A DNA stretch of 13,527 nt, from assembly GCA_020722245.1 (NCBI GenBank), contig DYLE01000047.1, forward strand, positions 1 through 13,527, read 5' to 3'. Made by a program: the position numbers and the translations under genes. The stretch is from Desulfonema limicola (GTDB lineage Bacteria > Desulfobacterota > Desulfobacteria > Desulfobacterales > Desulfosalsimonadaceae). Position 1 is the stretch's first letter; each line of letters begins with the position of its first letter. Shown one piece after another: positions 7,945 through 13,527 of this stretch. Below the pieces are notes generated by a model. The model did not search any database. It was not told the DNA's origin and was given only the letters and a program-made list of their open reading frames with translations.

Positions 7945-8384
7945 CCGTCAAGACCCTTCCAGTTCACCACATCCGCATCCTCATCCTCGCCGCCGGGCTG
8001 ACCGTCCGCGCCGTAGGAGATGATGTCGTAGTCCCCATGCTCGCCGGGGTAACGGTAGTCATATGGATGCCCCCAGGGATCCAAGGGGACCTCCTTGGGC
8101 AGGTAGGGGCCGTCCCACCTGGTCTCTGCCTCTTCATCCGAATCGGGTTTTACGCGCAACGCCCTTAGCCCCTGTTCCGTGGTCGGAAATTTTCCCACAT
8201 CCAGCCGGTAGGTATCCAGGGCGGTTTCAAAAAGGGAGATCTGAGATAGGGCGGCCTTTTGTTTTGATTTGCCCACCTTGCCGAACATGCGGGGCGCGAC
8301 CAGGGCGGCCAGCAGCCCGAGAATGATCATCACGATCAGCAGTTCAATGAGGGTGAACCCCCGATTGTCTTCAAACCTTTTCAT
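7941..8384 (-). CDS. gspG: Major pseudopilin GspG
   Basis: The main subunit of the pseudopilus. The product is 147 residues from ATG at 8384. Leader MKRFEDNRG is followed by mature FTLIELLIVMIILGLLAALV with Glu at +5. The soluble domain has all GspG landmarks: QISLFETALDTYRLDVGKFP, TTEQGLRAL, GPYLPKEVPLDPWGHPY, and the acidic C-terminal loop ending DYDIISYGADGQPGGEDEDA, where aspartates bind the structural calcium ion. A TTG at 8393 is in frame, but it touches the Shine-Dalgarno AAAGGAG (8400-8394). The ATG stands 9 nt from it, so the ATG is preferred. This is the clearest ribosome site in the operon, fitting the need for many copies of GspG. Confidence 0.97.
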   Translation of the reverse strand: MKRFEDNRGFTLIELLIVMIILGLLAALVAPRMFGKVGKSKQKAALSQISLFETALDTYRLDVGKFPTTEQGLRALRVKPDSDEEAETRWDGPYLPKEVPLDPWGHPYDYRYPGEHGDYDIISYGADGQPGGEDEDADVVNWKGLDG

Positions 8385-8393
8385 CTGATGCAA

Positions 8394-8400
8394 CTCCTTT
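8394..8400 (-). promoter_or_regulatory. Strong ribosome binding site of gspG
   Basis: AAAGGAG lies across the gspF stop codon (TAA at 8401-8399) and 9 nt before ATG 8384. It settles the start of gspG and is stronger than the sites of the neighbouring genes, as expected for the most abundant product of the operon. Confidence 0.7.
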
Positions 8401-9628
8401 AAAACGGAACCTCGTTCATGGAAAACACGGCCAGCAGCATGGATATCACGATAAACCCCACCATCAGCCCCATGGCCAGGATCATGGCGGGCTCCAGCAG
8501 GCTGACAAACCGTTTTACCATGTTTCGAACCAGCTTGTCATAGTTCTCCGCCACCCGCAGCAGCATCTGGTCGAGCTTGCCGGTCTCCTCCCCCACCAGA
8601 ATCATCTGAACCGCCAGGGGAGGAAAGATATCCTCCTGAAGCAGGGGCTTGGACAGCCTTTCCCCTTCCTTGACCCGGTCATAGACCCGCTCCAGGGCGT
8701 TTGCGATCAGCCTGTTGGTGATGATCTCCCGGACCAGCCGCAGCGCCTGAAGGATCGGAACCCCGCTGCGGATCAGCGTGCCCAGGGTCCTTGAGAAGCG
8801 GGCCGCCTCCACGGATTTGATCAGCTTTCCGATCACCGGGGATTTGAGCTTCAGCCGGTCCGCCTTTAACCGGCCTCCCGGGGTCTGAACATACCTTTTT
8901 GCCAGAAAGAAAATAAGCCCGGCGGCCCCAAGGATCAGCCACCAGTAGGCCCTCAAGGCGTTGCTCAGGCTGAGCAGGACGGTCGTTGAAAACGGCATGG
9001 CCTGGCCCATGTCCGAAAAAATAATGGAAAACTTCGGAATCACAAAGGTCAGCATGATGATGATGGACACCCCCCCCACAAAGCCCAGAAAAAGCGGATA
9101 GACCATGGCGGAGGTGATGTAGTCCCTCAAGTCCTGGGAGTTTTCCAGAAAAAGGCCCAGCCGGTCGAGGGCGGTCGGCAAAACCCCTCCGGTCTCTCCG
9201 GCGCGCACCATGTTCACGTAGAGGGTGGAAAAAATTTTGGGATACCTGGAGAGCGCCTCGGACAGGGAACCGCCGCCTTCCACGGTTTTTAAAAGCCCGC
9301 TCACCACCCCTTTAAACCTGTTTTTTTCCGCCGCATTGATCATCACGGACAGGGCCTTGTCCACAGGCAGGCCGGCCTCCAGCAGGGCGCAGAGGTCCTG
9401 GGTGAACCGCATCACATCCTTTGCGCTCACCCGCTGAAAAATATCCGCTGCTCGGCGGGCGAACTCCAGGTTGAACCTGCCCAGATCCCTGCCGGCGGCC
9501 TGAACGCGAATCGGGATGTAGTTCATCCCCTGAAGCCTGGCCACGGCCTCTTTTTCCTCGGTCGCTTCAAGGATTCCCTTGACCAGCTTTCCGGACGCAT
9601 CGGTTGCTTTGTATGAGTAGAGCGGCAT
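8399..9628 (-). CDS. gspF: Type II secretion inner-membrane platform protein GspF
   Basis: Polytopic platform protein around which GspE is thought to work. It has 409 residues from ATG 9628, beginning MPLYSYKATDASGKLVKG, the standard GspF opening. Two homologous T2SSF domains follow (about 68-196 and 270-395). The first has DVMRFTQDLCALLEAGLPVD and MVRAGETGG. The second has RFSRTLGTLIRSGVPILQAL and ILVGEETGKLDQML. Membrane segments lie at about 173-196, 228-243 and 379-404. The last one, EPAMILAMGLMVGFIVISML, is the typical end. The longer reading from TTG at 9640 would overlap gspE and is not needed: the ATG sits 1 nt after the gspE stop. Length and order of motifs are normal. Confidence 0.96.
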   Translation of the reverse strand: MPLYSYKATDASGKLVKGILEATEEKEAVARLQGMNYIPIRVQAAGRDLGRFNLEFARRAADIFQRVSAKDVMRFTQDLCALLEAGLPVDKALSVMINAAEKNRFKGVVSGLLKTVEGGGSLSEALSRYPKIFSTLYVNMVRAGETGGVLPTALDRLGLFLENSQDLRDYITSAMVYPLFLGFVGGVSIIIMLTFVIPKFSIIFSDMGQAMPFSTTVLLSLSNALRAYWWLILGAAGLIFFLAKRYVQTPGGRLKADRLKLKSPVIGKLIKSVEAARFSRTLGTLIRSGVPILQALRLVREIITNRLIANALERVYDRVKEGERLSKPLLQEDIFPPLAVQMILVGEETGKLDQMLLRVAENYDKLVRNMVKRFVSLLEPAMILAMGLMVGFIVISMLLAVFSMNEVPF

Positions 9629-9629
9629 A

Positions 9630-11147
9630 CTACTTCTCAAGGGTGACCCGCAGCACCTCGGAGACCGTGGTCACCCCCTGCTTGACCTTTTCCCATCCGT
9701 CCCGGCGAAGGGTTGTCATCCCCTTGGCCAGGGCCACCTCTTTGATCCTTTCGGAATCGGATTTTTTTGAAATTTCCCTGCGGATATCCGTGTCCACGGC
9801 CAGGTACTCAAATATGGCGGTCCTGCCGCGAAACCCGGTATGCTGGCATTTTTCACACCCCGCTCCGGCGAAAAAACAAACCCCCTCGGCCTCCTGGGGG
9901 CTTATGCCCATGGCCCTTAAAAGCTTCTCATCCGGTTTGATCTGGGTTTTGCAGTTTTCGCAGATCACCCGCACCAGCCGCTGCGCCAGCACCCCCAGCA
10001 GGGTGGAGCTCAATAAAAACCCCTCCACCCCCATATCCAGAAGCCGGCTGATGGCGCCGACCGCATCGTTGGTGTGCAGGGTGGAAAACAGCAGATGCCC
10101 GGTCAGGGCCGACTGGACGGCGATCTCCGCGGTCTCCTTATCCCGGATTTCCCCCACCAGGATGATATCCGGGTCCTGGCGCACAATCGATCGAAGTCCG
10201 TTGGCGAAGGTCAGCCCGATCTTGGCGTTGACCTGAATCTGGTTCACCCCTTTCAGATAGTATTCCACGGGATCCTCAAGGGTGATGATCTTGCTTTCCG
10301 AGGAGTTGATTTTTGCCAGGGAGGTGTAGAGGGTGGAGGTCTTTCCGCTGCCCGTGGGGCCGGTCACCAGGATCATGCCGTAGGGCTGGGTGATAAGCTT
10401 CATGTACTCCGCCAGCAGATCCTCGGGGAATCCGATTTTCGCCAGGTCAAGGATCAGCATTTCCCGGTCCAGCACCCGCATCACCAGGCTCTCTCCGAAA
10501 AGGGTGGGGATGGTGGATATCCTGAAATCGATCTCCCGGCCGGAGATTTTGAGCTTGATCCGGCCGTCCTGAGGTAGCCGGCGTTCCGCGATATCCATGT
10601 TCGCCATGATCTTGACCCGGGAGATGATGGCCGCCTGAAGCCTTTTCGGCGGCGTCTCGATGGTATGCAGCACCCCGTCAATCCGGAACCTGACCTTTAA
10701 TTCGTCCTCAAACGGCTCAAAGTGAATATCGCTGGCGCGCAGCTCCACCGCTTTGAGGATCAGCCGGTTCACCAGCCGGATGATCGGCGCTTCAGACGCG
10801 AGGTCCCTTAAGTGATCGACATCCTCTTTTCCCTCATCGACGATCTCATAAACGTCCCTGCCGGCCTCTTCGATGATCATCTCCAGGGACTGGGTTCCCG
10901 CGCCGTAGAGCCGCTCAATGGCATCCAGAATATCCTCCTCGCGGCCGGGAGTCGCCTCGATCTCCAGGCCGTACCCGAGCTTTAAGGCGTCAATCACCCC
11001 GAAGTCATTCGGGTCGGCCATGGCGATTCTCAGGGTGGTTTCGTTCAGGGAAAGCGGAACGAACCGGGCCTGCTTCATAAACTTGACCGACAGCCGGTCC
11101 AGAACGACCGGCGCCGCGGGATACTCATTTGAGGAAACGACCTGCAT
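9630..11147 (-). CDS. gspE: Type II secretion ATPase GspE
   Basis: Cytoplasmic hexameric ATPase that powers pseudopilus assembly. It has 505 residues. A short N-terminal MshEN-like domain (about 8-82, FVPLSLNETTLRIAMADPND) is followed by the N2 domain with ELRASDIHFEPF and RFRIDGVLH, then the catalytic domain. That contains Walker A GPTGSGKT (about 263-270), the Asp box IITLEDPVEY, Walker B DPDIILVGEIRD (about 325-336), the His box TGHLLFSTLHTNDA, and a four-cysteine zinc site, C-x2-C near 396-399 and C-x2-C near 431-434. All catalytic motifs are intact. GTG (11150) and ATG (11147) are adjacent. The ATG is preferred because AAGGA stands 5 nt before it, against 2 nt for GTG. It is the first gene of the operon, behind a candidate sigma-54 promoter. 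The zinc site and neighbours favour GspE over PilB. Confidence 0.97.
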   Translation of the reverse strand: MQVVSSNEYPAAPVVLDRLSVKFMKQARFVPLSLNETTLRIAMADPNDFGVIDALKLGYGLEIEATPGREEDILDAIERLYGAGTQSLEMIIEEAGRDVYEIVDEGKEDVDHLRDLASEAPIIRLVNRLILKAVELRASDIHFEPFEDELKVRFRIDGVLHTIETPPKRLQAAIISRVKIMANMDIAERRLPQDGRIKLKISGREIDFRISTIPTLFGESLVMRVLDREMLILDLAKIGFPEDLLAEYMKLITQPYGMILVTGPTGSGKTSTLYTSLAKINSSESKIITLEDPVEYYLKGVNQIQVNAKIGLTFANGLRSIVRQDPDIILVGEIRDKETAEIAVQSALTGHLLFSTLHTNDAVGAISRLLDMGVEGFLLSSTLLGVLAQRLVRVICENCKTQIKPDEKLLRAMGISPQEAEGVCFFAGAGCEKCQHTGFRGRTAIFEYLAVDTDIRREISKKSDSERIKEVALAKGMTTLRRDGWEKVKQGVTTVSEVLRVTLEK

Positions 11148-11186
11148 CACAATCCTTTTACCCTGATATAAGGGGTGGCGGTTCTG

Positions 11187-11202
11187 ATTACTAAATTGTA
11201 AT
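11187..11202. promoter_or_regulatory. Small palindrome over the predicted transcription start (possible operator)
   Basis: ATTAC-N6-GTAAT is a perfect 5-bp inverted repeat. It begins 2 nt downstream of the -12 element and covers the expected start of transcription near 11193. Such a position would suit a repressor. It does not match the archaeal NrpR operators I know (GGAA-N6-TTCC), although the spacing is the same. In an A/T-rich patch a match this short may be accidental. Confidence 0.25.
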
Positions 11203-11203
11203 A

Positions 11204-11219
11204 TGCAACAATCATACCA
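11204..11219 (-). promoter_or_regulatory. Candidate sigma-54 promoter of the gsp operon
   Basis: On the minus strand the sequence reads TGGTATGATTGTTGCA. It has the invariant GG at -24 and GC at -12 separated by exactly 10 nt, plus the favoured TTGCA at the -12 end. Transcription would begin about 12 nt downstream of the GC, near 11193, leaving a leader of about 45 nt before the gspE ATG. I found no equally good sigma-70 pair: the A/T-rich hexamers TACAAT and TATGAT lack a matching -35. Sigma-54 promoters need an enhancer-binding activator, and none is encoded here. Confidence 0.5.
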
Positions 11220-11342
11220 TATCAGGCCATTCGCCGGGTATGCCCCTGATGTCCATTTGAAACCGTCCGGCTATGGAAGGATACCAGTTCATTCATCTAT
11301 TCTGTTTATGCGGAACTGACAACACCTTTTTTTAGGATAAAA

Positions 11343-11375
11343 CCCCTTGAATTTTTAAAATCGAACTTCAAGGGG
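11343..11375 (-). terminator. Hairpin terminator candidate upstream of gspE
   Basis: A perfect 9-bp stem, CCCCTTGAA (11343-11351) with TTCAAGGGG (11367-11375), closes a 15-nt A/T-rich loop. On the minus strand the stem is followed by TTTTATCC, a short U-run. It lies about 75 nt after the stop of the broken PEP-synthase-like gene, where that transcript would end, and insulates gspE from upstream transcription. The U-run is weak, so termination may be partial. Confidence 0.55.
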
Positions 11376-11448
11376 ATCTGTTTTCTGGGTCTTACACAGG
11401 GAGCGTTATCCGTAGGGATGGCGAGGTGAGCGTGGAGAAGGGCAGGGT

Positions 11449-12490
11449 TTATTTTTGATACACCGCAAAGCAGACCGCAGAGCCCTGCATCCTGTCCATG
11501 GCCACCTGGAAGCAGCCGTTTTCTATTTGGATCCCCCGGATCAGGGGCTCAGGCGCCTTGAATTGAGGCGCCATTTTTGAAAGAAGGTTTTCGCCGCTCT
11601 GAAGAAACGCCTCGTTTAAGGTGTTGTCCGTAAACCCGGGAAACACCGGTAGGTAGTAAATCCGGTTTCAACCAGTTCTGAAAAAAAATGCGTTCCGTAG
11701 GAGAGCTCCGGCACATACCCGCCGGAGCTTTTGGCCACCTCCACCATGACGGAGGCCGCATCGATGTCCGCATAGGTGACGTTCACCCCCAGATGGATAT
11801 TGTTGCTTCCCCGGCGCCCCGGTTTGATCAGGCAATAGCTTTCTTGCACGGCGTTGATAAAGGCGTGGATCCATGATCCCGGCAAAAGGGGTTTTGGCGA
11901 TGAGGTTGTTAAAGGTCAGGATGCGGTCCTGAGCGCCTTTATACTGCATCAGGCTGATGGGATCCGCAAAGGCGCCTTGGGTGAGGATGGAAAAAAAGTA
12001 GGGGTATACCTGCAGCTCAAAACGCTGGGTTAGAGCATCGATATTCATGCTTTCTCGGATAATCGTTTCCCACCCGCTCCACCGCCCGGGTTCCCAGGCC
12101 GAAGATGATCCGCAGCAGACCCTTGTCCGTGTCGATGCGGGGGGGGCAGGGATGGAAGTTGCGGGAAAACCCCACGCCGGCGATCATCGGCATCAGAACC
12201 TCGCCCAGGTTGCGTCCTTCCACCCCCATGACCAGAGCGGCCATCTGATCATCGGTGTTGATGAGCTTGCGCCTGATACGGTAAAGCAGGGCGTCGGGCT
12301 TTAAAACACTGCTGTAAACCGTTTTTAGGGCGGTCAAAAACTCATCGAATCGGTTCTCAGAGATGCCCTGGTTGGGGCAAAACACGCTTTCGTATTTTCC
12401 CGCAAAGGCATAACCGAGGTTGTCCTCCAGCAGGCTGAAAGAGCGGACGATCACCGGTATGCCGGTGGTTATTTTTAGCTGAATGTTCAT
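11449..12490 (-). pseudogene. Frameshifted PEP-synthase-like (PEP/pyruvate-binding) gene remnant
   Basis: Fragments of one protein appear in order in shifting frames. The first (12490 to about 12040) carries VIVRSFSLLEDNLGYAFAGK, ESVFCPNQG and MPMIAGVGFSRN then FGLGTRAVERVGNDYPR, the pattern of the ATP-grasp (PPDK_N) part of PEP synthase/pyruvate phosphate dikinase-type proteins. The next (about 12045-11873) has RILTFNNLIAKTPFAGIM. The third (about 11872-11655) has IKPGRRGSNNIHLGVNV and GYVPELSYGTHFFSELVETG. The last (about 11655-11449) has YYLPVFPGFTDNTLNEAFL and ends at TAA. Shifts lie near 12040, 11872 and 11655. The third is repaired by one added base before ATT TAC TAC (IYYLP). The family normally has several hundred residues before this point, and these are absent. 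ATG 12497 has a better-placed ribosome site (AGGAG, 8 nt) than ATG 12490 but reads another frame. Frameshifts could be decay or sequencing error. Confidence 0.75.
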
Positions 12491-12505
12491 CGGGCATTTT
12501 TTTTA

Positions 12506-12510
12506 CTCCT
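12506..12510 (-). promoter_or_regulatory. Ribosome binding site at the edge of the heptamer array
   Basis: AGGAG on the minus strand lies 8 nt before ATG 12497 and 15 nt before ATG 12490. The first spacing is good but that ATG opens a frame that closes after roughly 45 codons. The second opens the recognisable PEP-synthase-like frame. The mismatch suggests a further one-base shift between 12497 and 12490, or that the gene was truncated and joined here. Confidence 0.35.
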
Positions 12511-12563
12511 TCAGCCTTCAGCCTTCAGCCTTCTACCTTCTACCTTCTCCCTTCTCCCTTCAA
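12508..12563. repeat. Tandem heptamer array (CCTTCNN x 8)
   Basis: Eight consecutive 7-bp units on the plus strand: CCTTCAG three times (12508-12528), CCTTCTA twice (12529-12542), CCTTCTC twice (12543-12556), then CCTTCAA (12557-12563). The first five bases of each unit are constant and only the last two vary, in blocks. The array fills the gap between the NrpR-like frame and the broken PEP-synthase-like gene. The stop codon of the former (TGA, 12562-12560) is inside the last unit. Confidence 0.9.
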
Positions 12564-13527
12564 ACTCTAACCTCCGTGTACGGAACCATTTCCTTAAAAT
12601 CAAAAAACATTTTCATGGCGGCGTTTTCCGTGGAAATGCCGGATTCCTCCACCGCAGCCACCGGGTTTAAGCCTCCCGCAATGATCATGCCCACCCGGCC
12701 TTCGGCCACCGGGATATCCAGCAGGGGATGCCCGGGCCTCCCGATCATAAGAATCCCGCACAGTCCGATTTCATCCAGCCGGGTTTTGATCCGTTCCACC
12801 CGGCTGAGCGCCACGGCCGGAATCTCCCGAAAGCTTGCGCCGATCCTGCCGTTTCCGGTGAGGGCGGCATCCCTCACGCGGGTCATTTGACCTTTTATAA
12901 AAATTTCCAGAGGGTCGATGGAGGTGCCGTCATAGTGGATGATCTCCAAAAATCGCCTTGGACGGCCGTCTCTTATTTCCAGCAGCCCGCCGAACCGGGA
13001 GGCGGTGGGGATCCCTTTTTTAAGAAGGATGCCGTTGATGGTGACGCTGCAGACCGTGCCGATGGCCGCCTTATCCGCATCGATGGGTGTATTGCCGATG
13101 CTCCTTCCCGGATACCCGACGGCCACATAGCTTCCCATTCCCAGGCCGGCGGTGTTGAATAGCTCACAGACGGTCAGCGCGCGACCCACCTCCAGGCCGG
13201 GGATGAACTTGCTCGCAAAGGGGACGAAGGGCCCGATCTGATCCTGGCGGTAGAGGAACTCCACCTGGAATTCACCGGCAACTCCCTCGCCAGTGTTGGC
13301 GATCTCGGCGCAGACCTGGACTTGCGTTCCCTGGGAGACTGGCGAGGGCGGCGCGAAGGCGAGGTCTCTCAAGGTGAGGTTCGCCCTCTTCTCTGAAGGG
13401 GTGACCGGAGTGATAAGAGAGAGGCCAGTGATCAAGGCGTTATTAGTCTCATCGGACTCCGGGACCTCGTTCTGGGAGTCAACGAGGATCCTAAGCTTGT
13501 AGCCAACTCCCAGGCTCAGCTCGGCCG
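12560..13527 (-). CDS. Chimeric frame: CARDB-like repeats joined to an NrpR/DUF128 regulatory domain (N-terminus outside window)
   Basis: The frame is open from the window edge to TGA at 12562-12560, about 321 codons. The track-style start at 13435 is an internal TTG, and the 30 codons before it read on (LRILVDSQNEVPESDETNNA), so the gene is partial at its 5' end. The first 130 or so residues look like tandem CARDB extracellular domains: E-S-D-E-T-N-N closes one unit, then LTLRDLAFAPPSPVSQG and VCAEIANTGEG open the next. From about 13140 down, the sequence matches the NrpR regulatory domain: GTVCSVTINGILLKKGIP, SRFGGLLEI, DGTSIDPLEIFI, TGNGRIGASFREIPAVA, VGMIIAGGLNPVAAVEESGI. NrpR is a cytoplasmic repressor of nitrogen genes in methanogens that senses 2-oxoglutarate, and similar domains occur in some bacteria. 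No helix-turn-helix is visible. An extracellular module joined to this is implausible as one protein. Confidence 0.75.
   Translation of the reverse strand, partial: AELSLGVGYKLRILVDSQNEVPESDETNNALITGLSLITPVTPSEKRANLTLRDLAFAPPSPVSQGTQVQVCAEIANTGEGVAGEFQVEFLYRQDQIGPFVPFASKFIPGLEVGRALTVCELFNTAGLGMGSYVAVGYPGRSIGNTPIDADKAAIGTVCSVTINGILLKKGIPTASRFGGLLEIRDGRPRRFLEIIHYDGTSIDPLEIFIKGQMTRVRDAALTGNGRIGASFREIPAVALSRVERIKTRLDEIGLCGILMIGRPGHPLLDIPVAEGRVGMIIAGGLNPVAAVEESGISTENAAMKMFFDFKEMVPYTEVRV

Larger units (their letters stand above)
11162..11226. repeat. 8-bp inverted repeat flanking the candidate gspE promoter
   Basis: CCTGATAT at 11162-11169 and its exact complement ATATCAGG at 11219-11226 enclose the candidate sigma-54 promoter and the predicted transcription start. 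The arms are 49 nt apart, too far for a simple operator but compatible with looping or chance. The upstream arm touches the -24 element. No regulator can be named from the sequence. Confidence 0.25.

Noticed and set aside
7589..8023. Plus-strand open frame of 144 codons opposite gspH and the end of gspG
   Set aside because: Low-complexity Ser/Arg/Pro composition and a His-Pro repeat created by the complement of the acidic GspG tail. Two conserved pseudopilin genes explain this DNA.
9604..10236. Plus-strand open frame of 210 codons opposite gspE
   Set aside because: It lies wholly antisense to the conserved catalytic part of GspE, is Ser/Arg/Pro-rich in the manner of shadow frames, and shows no recognisable domain.
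11151..11448. NrpR operator of the archaeal GGAA-N6-TTCC type before gspE
   Set aside because: I searched the gap by eye and found no such pair. ATTAC-N6-GTAAT has the same spacing but a different sequence.
12508..12563. CRISPR array
   Set aside because: The units are 7 bp with no spacers, so this is a simple tandem repeat.
1..13527. tRNA, rRNA, insertion sequence or phage genes
   Set aside because: No tRNA-like cloverleaf, rRNA segment, transposase motif or terminal inverted repeat was seen on either strand.

Overview
The window reads as a piece of a Gram-negative, Desulfobacterota-like genome, probably a metagenomic contig. The grounds are an outer-membrane secretin, a type II secretion (T2SS, general secretion pathway) operon with type IV pilus-like inner-membrane parts, an NrpR-type regulatory domain, and a heptamer tandem repeat of a kind I associate with sulfate-reducer genomes. 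The taxonomic call is inference. Every gene I accept is on the minus strand, so transcription runs from high to low coordinates.

Region 1 (about 13527-11449, accessory and damaged). A reading frame enters from the window edge. It begins with CARDB-like extracellular repeats and then becomes, in frame, the C-terminal part of an NrpR/DUF128 regulatory domain. The abrupt change of domain type and codon use suggests a chimeric junction near 13125-13160, either an assembly misjoin or a rare fusion. The frame stops inside a 56-bp array of eight heptamers (12508-12563). Next comes a phosphoenolpyruvate-synthase-like (PEP/pyruvate-binding) gene that lacks its usual N-terminal part and is broken by at least three frameshifts.

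Region 2 (11448-11148, control region). A 9-bp-stem hairpin probably ends transcription from the pseudogene. It is followed by a good sigma-54 type promoter candidate (GG-N10-GC, TTGCA at -12) and small inverted repeats, about 45 nt before gspE.

Region 3 (11147-398, T2SS operon). Eleven tightly packed genes are read in the order gspE, F, G, H, I, J, K, L, M, C, D, with short gaps or small overlaps: ATPase, inner-membrane platform, major pseudopilin, three minor pseudopilins, the tip pseudopilin, a PilM/PilN-like GspL, GspM, a short PilP-like GspC without a PDZ domain, and the secretin. Together they encode nearly a whole machine that assembles a periplasmic pseudopilus and drives folded exoproteins through the secretin. 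The prepilin peptidase gene (gspO) is not in the window, and I recognise no gspN.

Region 4 (361-1). A partial gene for an exported protein resembling ABC-type substrate-binding proteins follows gspD by 36 nt, with a hairpin in the gap, and runs off the window.

The T2SS operon looks ordinary and intact. The unusual material is the upstream flank (chimeric frame, repeat array, frameshifted gene) and the candidate sigma-54 control. I did not find convincing evidence of a previously undescribed system.
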